Source: Methylobacterium radiodurans (GTDB lineage Bacteria; Pseudomonadota; Alphaproteobacteria; Rhizobiales; Beijerinckiaceae). From it: a DNA stretch of 64,000 nt. The notes below the pieces were generated by a model that saw only the letters and a program-made list of their open reading frames with translations, did not search any database and was not told the origin of the DNA. The stretch is taken from the NCBI RefSeq assembly GCF_003173735.1, contig NZ_CP029551.1:3787501-3851500 (forward strand), in the 5' to 3' direction. The stretch's first letter is position 1, and each line of letters starts with the position of its first letter. Positions 44,160-52,852 of this stretch are shown piece after piece. Both the position numbers and the translations under genes were made by a program.

Positions 44160-45715
44160 CAGGCCATCTCCCCGATCGGGCGCTCGGGCGCGCGCTGCGC
44201 CTTCACGGCGGCCTTCACCTGCGGACGCTCCTGCCAGATCCCCGCGGCGTGGCCGGTGCCGACGCCCTCGAAGAAGCCGCGCATCGCCGCGAAGCGGTCG
44301 CGGCCGGCGATGGCCGCGTTGACGACCTGGGCGAGCGAGCCCGCGCCCGCCACGCCCATCAGGGGCCGGGCCGAGATCAGGTTGGTGAAGTAGAGGGCCG
44401 GCGTGCCACCCTCCTTGGCCTTCTGCACGACCGGCGTCGTGCCGATCGCGAGGTCGGGCCGGAAGGCGGCGAGCGCCGCCAGATCGTCCTCCAGCGAGGC
44501 GCGGAAGCGCACCGCGACGCCGCGCTCTTCCAGCCAGGCCCGGTCGGGCTCGGACCAGGGCGTGCGCGGGCAGGCGGTGCCGACATAGGGCACCTCCGCG
44601 CCGCTCTCGACGAGGAGGCGCGCGACCAGCAGCTCCGAGCCCTCGTAGCCCGACAGCGTGATCCGGCCGCGGATCGGGTTCGCGGCGATCGCGGCGCGGA
44701 TCGGCGGCAGCAGGCGGGCCTTCGCCGCCGCGATCACGGCGGGCGTCACGTCGCAGGCCTTGCCGATGGCCTCGAGCCAGTCCGCGGTGCCGTCGTGGCC
44801 GACGGGGGCCGAGCCCACCACCGGCCGCCCGGCCGCCTCGAACTCGCGCACGCTCGCCGCGTAGAACGGGTGGATGGCCGCGACCGCCGCGCCGTCGAGC
44901 GCGGCGTAGAGCTCGCGCCACTCGCGCGTCGGCACCACGGGACCGGCCGAGAGGCCGAGCGGCTCGAGGAGCGCGCCGATCACCACCGGGTCGGCCGGGA
45001 ACATCTCGCCGAGCAGCGTCACGCTCGGGCGCTCCGAGCGGCCGCCGCGGGGGGCGGCCACCGGGCCTCGCTCGGCCTCCTGGCGGGCATAGGCCAGCAT
45101 CGCGCCGGCCAGCACGTCCTTGGCCTCCGCGTGGGTCGGCACGCCGAAGCCCGGCACGTCGATGCCGATGATCCGCACCCCGTCGATCGCCTTGGGCAGG
45201 AGCCGGAGCGGCACGCCGGAGGCGGTCGGCACGCAGAGGTTGATCACCACCACGGCGTCGTGCTCGCCCGCTCCGGCGACCTCGTGGACCGCCTCGCGGA
45301 TGTCCTCGAACAGCTTGCCGGTGACGAGCGTCTCGGAGTTGAACGGCACGTAGCCGACGCTGCGGCGCGCGCCGTAGAAATGCGCCGTGAAGGTCAGGCC
45401 GTAGACGCAGCAGGCGCTGCCTGAGAGCAGCGTCGCGGTGCGGCGCATGCGCAGGCCCACCCGCAGCGCCCCGAAGGCCGGGCACATGCTCTGCGGCTGG
45501 TCGTGGGGGCCGGCCGGGTAGTCCCGGCGGTAGGTCGCGAGCGTCTCGGAGAGACCGGCCGCCTCGGCGGCGGCCCGCAGCGTCGCCTTGCCGCCGTGGC
45601 AGCCGAGGCCGTCGGCGGAGCCGGGTTCCGGCGCGGCGCCCTGCTCCGGTGCCGGGGGGATCTCGGCGGGCCGCCGCCGCGCCCGCAGGTCCGCGATGTC
45701 GAGGGAGACGGCCAT
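44159..45715 (-). CDS. bchY: Chlorophyllide a reductase subunit Y
   Basis: A 518-residue BchY. The conserved cysteines are visible in [31 protein letters not shown] and [14 protein letters not shown], giving ligands for the iron-sulphur cluster of the catalytic heterotetramer. Works with BchX and BchZ. N-terminus has a Pro-rich extension. It is 4 bp after the bchX stop. Confidence 0.95.
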   Translation of the reverse strand: MAVSLDIADLRARRRPAEIPPAPEQGAAPEPGSADGLGCHGGKATLRAAAEAAGLSETLATYRRDYPAGPHDQPQSMCPAFGALRVGLRMRRTATLLSGSACCVYGLTFTAHFYGARRSVGYVPFNSETLVTGKLFEDIREAVHEVAGAGEHDAVVVINLCVPTASGVPLRLLPKAIDGVRIIGIDVPGFGVPTHAEAKDVLAGAMLAYARQEAERGPVAAPRGGRSERPSVTLLGEMFPADPVVIGALLEPLGLSAGPVVPTREWRELYAALDGAAVAAIHPFYAASVREFEAAGRPVVGSAPVGHDGTADWLEAIGKACDVTPAVIAAAKARLLPPIRAAIAANPIRGRITLSGYEGSELLVARLLVESGAEVPYVGTACPRTPWSEPDRAWLEERGVAVRFRASLEDDLAALAAFRPDLAIGTTPVVQKAKEGGTPALYFTNLISARPLMGVAGAGSLAQVVNAAIAGRDRFAAMRGFFEGVGTGHAAGIWQERPQVKAAVKAQRAPERPIGEMA

Positions 45716-45719
45716 GCGC

Positions 45720-46706
45720 TCAGCCCTCGTCGTAGACGACTTCGAGGGAGGGCTTCTGCGCGATCTCGACGCCGCACATGTCGGCCAGCGAGGCCGGCTC
45801 CAGCACCACGTCGCGCCCGACCGTCTCGCCCGAGAACAGGCCGAGCAGCGCGTCCTGGCTGAGGGGGCGGGGGCGGTGGGGCAAAGCCGCCCCGACATTG
45901 GCCGCGAGTTCCGCGAAGAGCGGGCCCCAGCGCCCGTCGGGCTCGGCCACGATCTGGTAGTTCGCGCTCTTGCGCCGGATGTCCTCGTCGGCCGGGATCG
46001 CGGCGAGCACCGGGATGCCGGCGGCCTCCGCGAAGGCCTGCGCCTCGCCGGTGCCGTCGTCCTTGTTGATCACGAGGCCGCCGACGCCGACATTGCCGCC
46101 GAGCTTGCGGAAATACTCGACCGCCGAGCAGACGTTGTTGGCGACGTAGAGCGATTGCAGGTCGTTCGAGCCGACCACGATCACCTTCTGGCACATGTCC
46201 CGGGCGATCGGCAGGCCGAAGCCGCCGCAGACCACGTCGCCGAGGAAATCGAGCAGCACGTAGTCGAAGCCCCAGTCGTGGAAGCCGAGCTTCTCCAAGA
46301 GCTCGAAGCCGTGGATGATGCCGCGCCCGCCGCAGCCGCGGCCCACCTCCGGGCCGCCGAGCTCCATCGCGAAGACCCCGTCGCGCTTGAAGCAGACGTC
46401 GCCGATCGCGACCTGCTCGCCCGCGAGCTTCTTCTTCGTCGAGGTCTCGATGATGGTCGGGCAGGCGCGCCCGCCGAAGAGCAGCGAGGTGGTGTCGCTC
46501 TTCGGGTCGCAGCCGATCAGCAGCACCCGCTTGCCCTGGCGCGCCAGCATGTAGGACAGGTTGGCCAGCGTGAACGACTTGCCGATGCCGCCCTTGCCGT
46601 AGATCGCGATGATCTGGGTCTCGCGCTTGGCTTCCCCGGTCGCGGGCGCGTCGGGCTCGACCGCGGCCTCCGCGCGGAGCGCCGCCGTGTTGAGGTGCAG
46701 GTTCAT
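45720..46706 (-). CDS. bchX: Chlorophyllide a reductase iron protein subunit X
   Basis: A 328-residue BchX, NifH-like. The P-loop IAIYGKGGIGKSFT is at residues 34-46; the cluster-ligand cysteines lie in GRGCGGRGIIHGFE and GDVVCGGFGLPIA, and IGCDPKSDTTSLLFGG is also present. It delivers electrons to BchY-BchZ with ATP hydrolysis. Start overlaps the bchC stop by 4 bases, consistent with one operon crtE-crtF-bchC-bchX-bchY-bchZ-puf. Confidence 0.96.
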   Translation of the reverse strand: MNLHLNTAALRAEAAVEPDAPATGEAKRETQIIAIYGKGGIGKSFTLANLSYMLARQGKRVLLIGCDPKSDTTSLLFGGRACPTIIETSTKKKLAGEQVAIGDVCFKRDGVFAMELGGPEVGRGCGGRGIIHGFELLEKLGFHDWGFDYVLLDFLGDVVCGGFGLPIARDMCQKVIVVGSNDLQSLYVANNVCSAVEYFRKLGGNVGVGGLVINKDDGTGEAQAFAEAAGIPVLAAIPADEDIRRKSANYQIVAEPDGRWGPLFAELAANVGAALPHRPRPLSQDALLGLFSGETVGRDVVLEPASLADMCGVEIAQKPSLEVVYDEG

Positions 46707-47641
46707 GCGGTTGCCCTCCAGTCGAGCACCATCTTCAGGCAGGCCGGGTCGGTGAAGGCGGTGCGGTAGGCCGCGTGCGCCTCCACCGCCGGGGCCTGGT
46801 GGGTGATCAGCCCGTCGAGCGACAGGCGCCCGGCGCGTGCCAGCGCGGTCGCGCTCGCGAGGTCGTCGGGCCGCCACTCGGCGGCGACGCGGATGCGGGC
46901 CTCGCGGGCGAAGGCCGGCGGGAAGGCGAAGGCGAGCGGCGCCTCGTAGAAGCCCGCCAGCACGATCTCGCCCCCGGGAGCGAGACGCGCGATCAGTCGG
47001 TCGAGCCCGGCGGCATCGCCGCTGACGTCGGTGATCCGGGCGTAGTCGGTCCGCGGGTCGTCCTCGGGCACGAGGACCGGGTAGCCGTGCGCGCCGGCCA
47101 TGCGGGCGGGATCGGTCTCCCACACGGTGGGTTCCGCGCCCGCGAGCCGGGTCAGCCGCGCGAGCAGGCGCCCGAGCACGCCGTGCCCGACGATGAGGGG
47201 CCGTTCCCCCGGCGTGATGGGCCCCAGAGCGTGCTGCGCGGTGGCGGCGAGCGCCAGCAGGCAGGCCCGGGGCCCGAGGCCGGGATCGACCGGAACGAGG
47301 CGGGCGGCCGGCACCACCAAGTGCGAGGCCGCGCCCCCGAACAGGCCGCGCACCGGCCCGAAGCAGCGGGCGCCCGGCACGAACACGCTGTCGCCCGGCC
47401 GGAGGCCGGAATCCGGCGGGCCCGAGACGACCGTGCCGACCGATTCGTAGCCGGGCACCAGGGGGTAGCCGAGACCCGGGAAGGGCGGCATCCGGCCCGA
47501 CCAGAGCAGCCGCTCGGTGCCGGTGCTGATCCCGCTCCAGGCGATCTCCACCACCGCGTCGAGCGGCCCCGCGGGCGTCAGCGCCAGGCGGCTGAGCGCG
47601 AGGCGCTCGGGCTGTTCGAGAACGACGGCGAGGGTGTCCAT
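46703..47641 (-). CDS. bchC: 2-desacetyl-2-hydroxyethyl bacteriochlorophyllide a dehydrogenase
   Basis: A 312-residue BchC of the medium-chain dehydrogenase superfamily. Markers are IAWSGISTGTERLLWSGRMPPFPGLGYPLVPGYESVG and the Rossmann-like VGHGVLGRLLARL. It oxidises the hydroxyethyl group on ring A to the acetyl group of bacteriochlorophyllide a. PpsR-type sites are just upstream of its start, matching bchC regulation in Rhodobacter. Confidence 0.95.
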   Translation of the reverse strand: MDTLAVVLEQPERLALSRLALTPAGPLDAVVEIAWSGISTGTERLLWSGRMPPFPGLGYPLVPGYESVGTVVSGPPDSGLRPGDSVFVPGARCFGPVRGLFGGAASHLVVPAARLVPVDPGLGPRACLLALAATAQHALGPITPGERPLIVGHGVLGRLLARLTRLAGAEPTVWETDPARMAGAHGYPVLVPEDDPRTDYARITDVSGDAAGLDRLIARLAPGGEIVLAGFYEAPLAFAFPPAFAREARIRVAAEWRPDDLASATALARAGRLSLDGLITHQAPAVEAHAAYRTAFTDPACLKMVLDWRATA

Positions 47642-47682
47642 GGTCTGGATCTTTCGCGTCCGTGGCCGACCGAGATCGGATG

Positions 47683-47726
47683 TGTCATCTTATATTGACA
47701 CTCAACAGCGTCAACCTGAATTAACG
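47683..47726 (-). promoter_or_regulatory. Tandem PpsR/CrtJ-type palindromes upstream of bchC
   Basis: The distal unit 47683-47700 is TGTCATCTTATATTGACA, exactly TGT-N12-ACA. The second at 47709-47726, CGTCAACCTGAATTAACG, is the same symmetry with C/G replacing the outer T/A. The gap is 8 bp, as for CrtJ/PpsR pairs. The first unit is 42 bp from the bchC ATG. Confidence 0.72.
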
Positions 47727-47790
47727 TCCGCTCGGTCCCGGACCGGACAAAAAGGGATCCGCGCCGCCACGCTGCCCCTCCGCCCGGGGA

Positions 47791-49047
47791 TCACGGGCGC
47801 CTTGCCCGGATGAGCCGGACCAGGAGCGGGCGGCGGGTGCGGCGCTCGGCGATGCGGTCGAACCCCGCCGCCGTCAGCAGCGCCCGGATCTCGTCGGCCC
47901 GGCGGGGCCGGCCGCTGCCCATCGCCAGGAGGTAGAGGCCGAAATAGGCGTCGCCGACGGGCTCGGCCCCGGGCGTGCCGGCCATCGGCTCGGCCACCAG
48001 CAGGGTGCCGCCCGGGGGCAGGGCATCGTGGATCGCCCGGAGCAGCGCGAGCGCCGGCCCGTCGTCGTGGTCGTGCAGCACGCGCACGAGCGTCGCGAGA
48101 TCGGCTCCCCGGGGCAGGGGATCGCGGTGGAAGCTGCCCCCGTGGCAGGCGGCGCGGTGGCCGAGCCCGGCCTCCTCCAGCCGCAGGGCCGCGCGCGCTG
48201 CCACGGCTGGGAGGTCGAACAGGCCGAGCCGCAGGCCGGGCGCGCGGGAGGCCACCGCGGTCAGGAAGGCCCCCTCCCCGCCCCCGACATCGAGGAGCGC
48301 CCGGTGCCGCCGGAACGGATAGGCCTCGAGCACGTCCTCGGCGATCAGCGCCTGCGAGGCCGCCATCAGCCCGCCATAGGGCGCGACGGCCTCGGGCCGG
48401 AGCGCCGTCCCGTGCGAGGCGGCCGACTCGGCCGATTCGGCCGCGGTCCCGGCGGATCCGTCCGCGGCTCCGGCCGATTCGGCGGCGTAGGGCCAGTAGC
48501 CGGCGAGCTGCGTCGTCCCGCCCCGTCCCCGCAGCAGCGCCACCGGGTCGGCGAGGTCGGCGTAGAGCAGGGCGTGGTGCTCGATCATCCGGGCGACGCC
48601 CGGGTTGCCCAGCAGCGCCGCGCCGAGATCGGCCAGCGCGAAGCGCCCGTCCGGCAGCGCCCGCAGCAGCTTCAGGGAGACGGCGGCCCGCAGCAGCACC
48701 AGCATCCGCTCGGGCGGCAGCGCGAGGCGGCGCGCCAGCGCGTCGCCGCCCTGCGGGCCCGCCGCCAGGATCCGGAACAGGTCGAGCTGCACGCAGGCGA
48801 ACAGCACCTGCGCGTAGACGAAGCCGGCGCAGAGATCGAACAGGGCCCGGGTCTCGGACCGCGCGACCCGGCGCGTCAGGGGGAAGCCCGCCGCCCAGCG
48901 CTGGAAGGCCGGGCTGGCGATGCGGGCGTTGCGCCAAGAGAGCCAGCGCGTGAGCCAGCGCGTGAGCCAGCGCGCGCGCCAGGGGACCAGCCAGCGCGCG
49001 CCCCGGCCCGGGGGCAGCGGTGGGGCCGGAGCGACCCCGGCCTCCAT
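47791..49047 (-). CDS. crtF: Hydroxyneurosporene-type O-methyltransferase (spirilloxanthin series)
   Basis: A 418-residue methyltransferase. The SAM-binding part includes LLDVGGGEGAFLTAVASRAPGLRLGLFDLPAV and LVRVLHDHDDGPALALLRAIHDALPPGG. It O-methylates 1-hydroxy-carotenoids. Two low-complexity inserts are odd: the N-terminal RWLTRWLTRWLSWR from 12-bp tandem DNA repeats (48940-48978) and AESAGAADGSAGTAAESAES near residue 195. Start 49047 overlaps the crtE stop as TGATG. Confidence 0.86.
   Translation of the reverse strand: MEAGVAPAPPLPPGRGARWLVPWRARWLTRWLTRWLSWRNARIASPAFQRWAAGFPLTRRVARSETRALFDLCAGFVYAQVLFACVQLDLFRILAAGPQGGDALARRLALPPERMLVLLRAAVSLKLLRALPDGRFALADLGAALLGNPGVARMIEHHALLYADLADPVALLRGRGGTTQLAGYWPYAAESAGAADGSAGTAAESAESAASHGTALRPEAVAPYGGLMAASQALIAEDVLEAYPFRRHRALLDVGGGEGAFLTAVASRAPGLRLGLFDLPAVAARAALRLEEAGLGHRAACHGGSFHRDPLPRGADLATLVRVLHDHDDGPALALLRAIHDALPPGGTLLVAEPMAGTPGAEPVGDAYFGLYLLAMGSGRPRRADEIRALLTAAGFDRIAERRTRRPLLVRLIRARRP
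48940..48978. repeat. 12-bp tandem repeat coding the crtF N-terminus
   Basis: About three near-identical copies of GAGCCAGCGCGT on the plus strand code for repeated TRW residues on the minus strand. It keeps the frame because the unit is 12 bp. Confidence 0.6.
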
Positions 49048-49931
49048 CAGGCCACCGCGGCGGCGCGGGGATCGGCGCGCAAGCGTTCGGGCAGGAACAG
49101 CCGCGTCTGCGCCTCGATCTCGACCCGCAGCGCCTCCGCGCCGGGGCAGTCCGGGATCACCGCGACCGCCTCCGCCGAGAGCCGCTCCAGCCGCGCGAGC
49201 GCGCCGGTGAGGCCCAGCAGCGCGGCTGCGTTCGGGCGGCCGAGCGTCACGTCGCGCCCGGCCGGCTTGCCGATCTCCTCCTGGCGGCAGGCGACGTCGC
49301 GCAGGTCGTCGGCGACCTGGTAGGCCTCGCCCAGGCACTCGCCCAGGAGCCGCCAGGGCAGCGGCCGGGCGCCTGCGGCGGCCGCCCCCGCCACCGTGGC
49401 GGCGGCGAAGAGCGCCCCGGTCTTGGCCTGCTGGTAATCGGAGAGCGCGACGTGCGCCTCCGATTCCCAGGCCTGCCCCGCCACGATGCCGTGGGGCGCG
49501 CCCGCCGCCCGGGCGATCAGCCCGACGAGGCCCGCGAGCCGGGCCGGGCGCCGCGCCGCGCCGCGGGCGAGCGCCTCGAAGGCGCCTACGATCAGCGCGT
49601 CGCCGGTGAGCACCGCGAGTGCCGGGCCGTAGGCCACGTGGACGGCGGGCTTGCCGCGGCGGAGGGCTGCGTCGTCGAAGCAGGGCAGGTCGTCGTGGAC
49701 CAGGGAGGCGCAGTGCAGGAGCTCGATCGCCGCGGCGGCCGCGTCCGCGGCTTCGGGATCGTCGTCGCCGCAGGCCCGGGCCACCGCGAGGCAGAGGCGT
49801 GGCCGGATCCGGTGTCCGCCGGGAAAGACCGCGTAGCGGATCGCCTCCGCCAGCAGCGGCGGCGCGCCGGGCGCCTCCGCCGAGGACACCGCCAATTCAA
49901 GGGCCGTCTCGATCCGTCGACCGGGATCCAT
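49047..49931 (-). CDS. crtE: Geranylgeranyl diphosphate synthase
   Basis: A 294-residue prenyl synthase. The first aspartate-rich motif is DDLPCFD at residues 80-86 (DDx4D) and the second is DDLRDVACR; the FPGGHRIRPRL basic motif is present. It makes GGPP for carotenoids and the bacteriochlorophyll tail. First gene of the minus-strand run through pufC; divergent from crtD. Confidence 0.93.
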   Translation of the reverse strand: MDPGRRIETALELAVSSAEAPGAPPLLAEAIRYAVFPGGHRIRPRLCLAVARACGDDDPEAADAAAAAIELLHCASLVHDDLPCFDDAALRRGKPAVHVAYGPALAVLTGDALIVGAFEALARGAARRPARLAGLVGLIARAAGAPHGIVAGQAWESEAHVALSDYQQAKTGALFAAATVAGAAAAGARPLPWRLLGECLGEAYQVADDLRDVACRQEEIGKPAGRDVTLGRPNAAALLGLTGALARLERLSAEAVAVIPDCPGAEALRVEIEAQTRLFLPERLRADPRAAAVA

Positions 49932-49942
49932 GGCGCCGCTCC

Positions 49943-49985
49943 TGTCTAATTGAAGTGACGAAGCAAGTGTCAATATGAGTTGACA
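49943..49985. promoter_or_regulatory. Tandem PpsR/CrtJ-type palindromes between crtE and crtD
   Basis: Site one, 49943-49960, TGTCTAATTGAAGTGACG, is TGT-N12-ACG (one mismatch). Site two, 49968-49985, TGTCAATATGAGTTGACA, is exact TGT-N12-ACA. The gap is 7 bp. They lie in the 232-bp divergent region, 12 bp upstream of crtE and about 180 bp from crtD, so they may repress both. Confidence 0.72.
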
Positions 49986-50116
49986 TTGCTTTGGCCTCGG
50001 ATCAAGCCTGTTCTTCTGCGGCGCGTGGTCGTCGAACCGAGCGGAGCCGGCCGATGCAGACAGCCCGTCCGCTTCCCGGCGGCGTTCACATCTCGCGGGC
50101 GGATTGCCCGCGCGCT

Positions 50117-50147
50117 CTTCCTCCCCCTTCTGCGGGTGAAGGGACGC
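50117..50147. repeat. REP-like palindrome upstream of crtD
   Basis: TTCCTCCCCCTTCTGCGGGTGAAGGG is a diverged half-unit of the dispersed palindrome, 17 bp before the crtD start. Confidence 0.4.
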
Positions 50148-50163
50148 TGCCAGGCGGGCACCG

Positions 50164-51693
50164 ATGCGCGTCGCGGTGATCGGCGCCGGGATCGGCGGGC
50201 TCGCCGCCGCGCTCCGCCTCGCCCAGGCCGGCCTCGACGTGACCGTGCTGGAGCGCGGCGCCGCTCCGGGCGGCAAGATGCGCAGCCTCGATGTCGGCGG
50301 GCTCGGTGTGGAGGCCGGCCCCACCGTCCTGACCATGCGCTGGGTGCTGGACGAACTCTTCCGCGATTGCGGCGCCGCGCTCGACGCGCGGCTGCGCCTC
50401 ACCCCGGCGCGGCTGCTCGCCCGCCACGCCTGGGAGGACGGCTCGCGGCTCGACCTCTTCGCCGACATCGACGCCTCGGCCGAGGCGATCCGGGCGTTTG
50501 CGGGACCCCGCGAGGCGGAGGGCTACCGCCGTTTCTGCGCCCGCTCGCGGGAGGTCTACGAGACGCTGGAGGGCCCCTTCATCCGCGACGACCGGCCGAG
50601 CGCCGTGGACCTCGCCCTGCGGGTCGGGCCGTGGGGCCTGCCGCGGCTCTGGCGGATCCAGCCCTTCGCTACCCTGTGGTCGGCGCTGGCCGACGATTTT
50701 CGCGATCCGCGCCTGCGCCAGCTGTTTGCCCGCTACGCGACCTATTGCGGCTCCTCGCCCTTCGAGGCGCCCGCCACCCTGATGCTGGTGGCCCATGTCG
50801 AGCAGGCGGGCGTCTGGACCGTGGAGGGGGGGCTCAGCGCCCTCGCCCGCGCGGTCGCCGATCTCGCCGCCGAGCGGGGCGCGCGCCTGCGCTACGGCGC
50901 GGAGGTCGCCCGCCTCGCGGTCTCGGGCGGGCGCGTCGTGGGGGTGGATCTCGCCGACGGCGAGCGCGTCCCCGCCGACGCGGTGGTCTGCAACGCCGAC
51001 GCGGCGGCGCTCGGCGCAGGCCTGCTCGGGCCGGAAGCCGCGCCCGCGGGCGAGCGCCTGGAGCCCCAGGAGCGCTCGCTCTCGGCGGTGACGCTCTGCG
51101 CGCGCGCCACCGTCTCGGGCTTCCCGCTCGCCCACCACACGGTGTTCTTCGCGCCCGATTACCGGGCCGAGTTCGATGAGATCCTCCGGGAGCGCCGGCT
51201 GCCCGAGGCGCCCACGGTCTACGTCTGCGCGCAGGATCGCGACGACGCCTGCGCCGCGCCTCAGGGCCCCGAGCGCCTGCTCCTCCTCGTCAATGCCCCG
51301 GCCGACGGGCCGGAGGGCCCTACGCCGCCGGAGATCGAACGATGCGCGACGAATCTGCGGATGCGGCTCGCCGCCTTCGGGCTGAGCCTGACGGACACGA
51401 GCCCGCCGGTCACGACCGGGCCGGCGGGGTTCGCGGCCCTGTTCCCGGGGACGAAGGGAGCGCTCTACGGACGGGCGTCCCGGGGCTCGACCGCGACCTT
51501 CCGGCGGCCGGGGGCGCGCTCCGCCCTGCCGGGGCTCTACCTGGCGGGGGGCAGCGTGCATCCGGGCCCGGGGGTGCCGATGGCGGCGCTCTCGGGGGGG
51601 CTCGCGGCGCGGGCGATTCTCTCAGATCACCGCTCCGCTTCGACGGCGCGGTCGCGCGGGGCGGCTATGTCTGGTGGTACGTCGACGCCCTGA
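50164..51693 (+). CDS. crtD: 1-hydroxycarotenoid 3,4-desaturase
   Basis: A 509-residue FAD flavoprotein of the phytoene desaturase group. The N-terminal dinucleotide motif VIGAGIGGLAAALRLAQAG and the C-terminal GLYLAGGSVHPGPGVPMAALSGGLAA are characteristic of CrtD/CrtI. It introduces the 3,4 double bond in the spirilloxanthin series. The last 20 residues (HRSASTARS...) overlap crtC and do not look like CrtD, so the original stop may have been earlier. Confidence 0.9.
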   Translation: MRVAVIGAGIGGLAAALRLAQAGLDVTVLERGAAPGGKMRSLDVGGLGVEAGPTVLTMRWVLDELFRDCGAALDARLRLTPARLLARHAWEDGSRLDLFADIDASAEAIRAFAGPREAEGYRRFCARSREVYETLEGPFIRDDRPSAVDLALRVGPWGLPRLWRIQPFATLWSALADDFRDPRLRQLFARYATYCGSSPFEAPATLMLVAHVEQAGVWTVEGGLSALARAVADLAAERGARLRYGAEVARLAVSGGRVVGVDLADGERVPADAVVCNADAAALGAGLLGPEAAPAGERLEPQERSLSAVTLCARATVSGFPLAHHTVFFAPDYRAEFDEILRERRLPEAPTVYVCAQDRDDACAAPQGPERLLLLVNAPADGPEGPTPPEIERCATNLRMRLAAFGLSLTDTSPPVTTGPAGFAALFPGTKGALYGRASRGSTATFRRPGARSALPGLYLAGGSVHPGPGVPMAALSGGLAARAILSDHRSASTARSRGAAMSGGTSTP

Positions 51694-52547
51694 GCGCGGA
51701 CGGGCGGCACGGCCTCACCCTCATCGCCTTCGTCGGCTCGGTCTTCTCGACCTACTACGCCCTCGATCCGACCCGGAACCCGCTCGACCACTGCGCCCTC
51801 AACGTGGTGCTGTACGGGACGCCCGGCCGCTTCGCCCTGACAGAGCGGCGGGCACCCGCCCTCGACCGGGGGGCAGCGCACCTCGCGATCGGGCCGAGCG
51901 CGCTCGCCTGGGACGGGACCGCGCTCACCGTGCGCATCGACGAGCGGGGGGCGCCGCTCCCGCGCCCGATCCGCGGCACGGTGCGGCTCTTCCCCGAGGG
52001 CATCACCGCCGGGCCCTTCACGCTCGATGCGGCCGGGCGCCACCGCTGGTGGCCGATCGCGCCGTCGTCCCGCGTCGAGGTGGACCTCTCCGAGCCGGGC
52101 CTCAGCTGGCGCGGCACCGGCTACTTCGACACCAACGCGGGCGACGAGCCCCTGGAGGACGCCTTCACCGACTGGTCGTGGTGCCGGGCCGACCTCTCGA
52201 ACGGCGCGGCGATCCTCTACGACGTGCGCCGCCGCGACGGGAGCGCGCAGGATCTCGCCCTGCGCTTCGCCCGCGACGGCGCCCGCCGGGAGATCGCGCC
52301 GCCGCGCGCCGCCGCGCTGGCCCCGACGCGATTCTGGCGGATGCCCCGCCCGACCCGCAGCGACGACGGGCAGGCGCGAGTGCTGCGGACCTTCGAGGAC
52401 ACGCCGTTCTATTCCCGCTCGCTGCTCTCCGCCCGGCTCGGAGGCGAGGCCGTCCGCCCGGTCCACGAGAGCCTGTCGTTGACCCGGCTGACCAACCCGC
52501 TCGTGCGCTTCATGCTGCCGTTCCGGATGCCGCGGGTGTTGGGGTGA
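51621..52547 (+). CDS. crtC: Acyclic carotenoid 1,2-hydratase (hydroxyneurosporene synthase)
   Basis: CrtC family, recognised by GGYVWWYVDALSADGRHGLTLIAFVGSVFS and WRGTGYFDTNAGDEPLEDAF. It hydrates the C1-C2 double bond of acyclic carotenoids. No ATG, GTG or TTG lies in frame near the conserved beginning (FDGAVARGGYVWW at about 51639); the nearest upstream in-frame ATG is at 51342, deep inside crtD. The interval given is the conserved coding part; the true start is unresolved. Confidence 0.8.
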   Translation, partial: LRSPLRFDGAVARGGYVWWYVDALSADGRHGLTLIAFVGSVFSTYYALDPTRNPLDHCALNVVLYGTPGRFALTERRAPALDRGAAHLAIGPSALAWDGTALTVRIDERGAPLPRPIRGTVRLFPEGITAGPFTLDAAGRHRWWPIAPSSRVEVDLSEPGLSWRGTGYFDTNAGDEPLEDAFTDWSWCRADLSNGAAILYDVRRRDGSAQDLALRFARDGARREIAPPRAAALAPTRFWRMPRPTRSDDGQARVLRTFEDTPFYSRSLLSARLGGEAVRPVHESLSLTRLTNPLVRFMLPFRMPRVLG

Positions 52548-52568
52548 GGCGCCCCTTCCGTGCGGAAC

Positions 52569-52772
52569 CCCCTCTCTCCGCCGTGCGGGGAGAGGGCTTC
52601 GGCGACCTTGTCGTCGCCGGAGCGAGCCCCCAGGCGACTGTGAGGGGGCTTCCACGAAGAAGCCTCACCCGGCACCGCCCCCTCACCCCCGCGTCGATCC
52701 CTCCGGGATCGATCGCTCGGCTCGCCCCCGCCGAGGGGGCTCGCCCCTCTCCCCGCGCGCGGGGAGAGGGGA
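52569..52772. repeat. Cluster of GC-rich hairpins downstream of crtC
   Basis: Several inverted repeats such as CCCCTCTCTCCGCCGTGCGGGGAGAGGG at 52569-52596 and CCCCTCTCCCCGCGCGCGGGGAGAGGGG around 52744-52771. They resemble but are not the same as the 15941 family. They occupy most of the gap 52548-52852 between crtC and the oxidoreductase. No gene seen. Confidence 0.6.
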
Positions 52773-52852
52773 TCCGTTGGGATCGGGGTGCTCATTCGAA
52801 AACCGGATGAGGCCGGAGCGGCCCCGCATCCGCGGGACTGCTCGCTCCCCCC

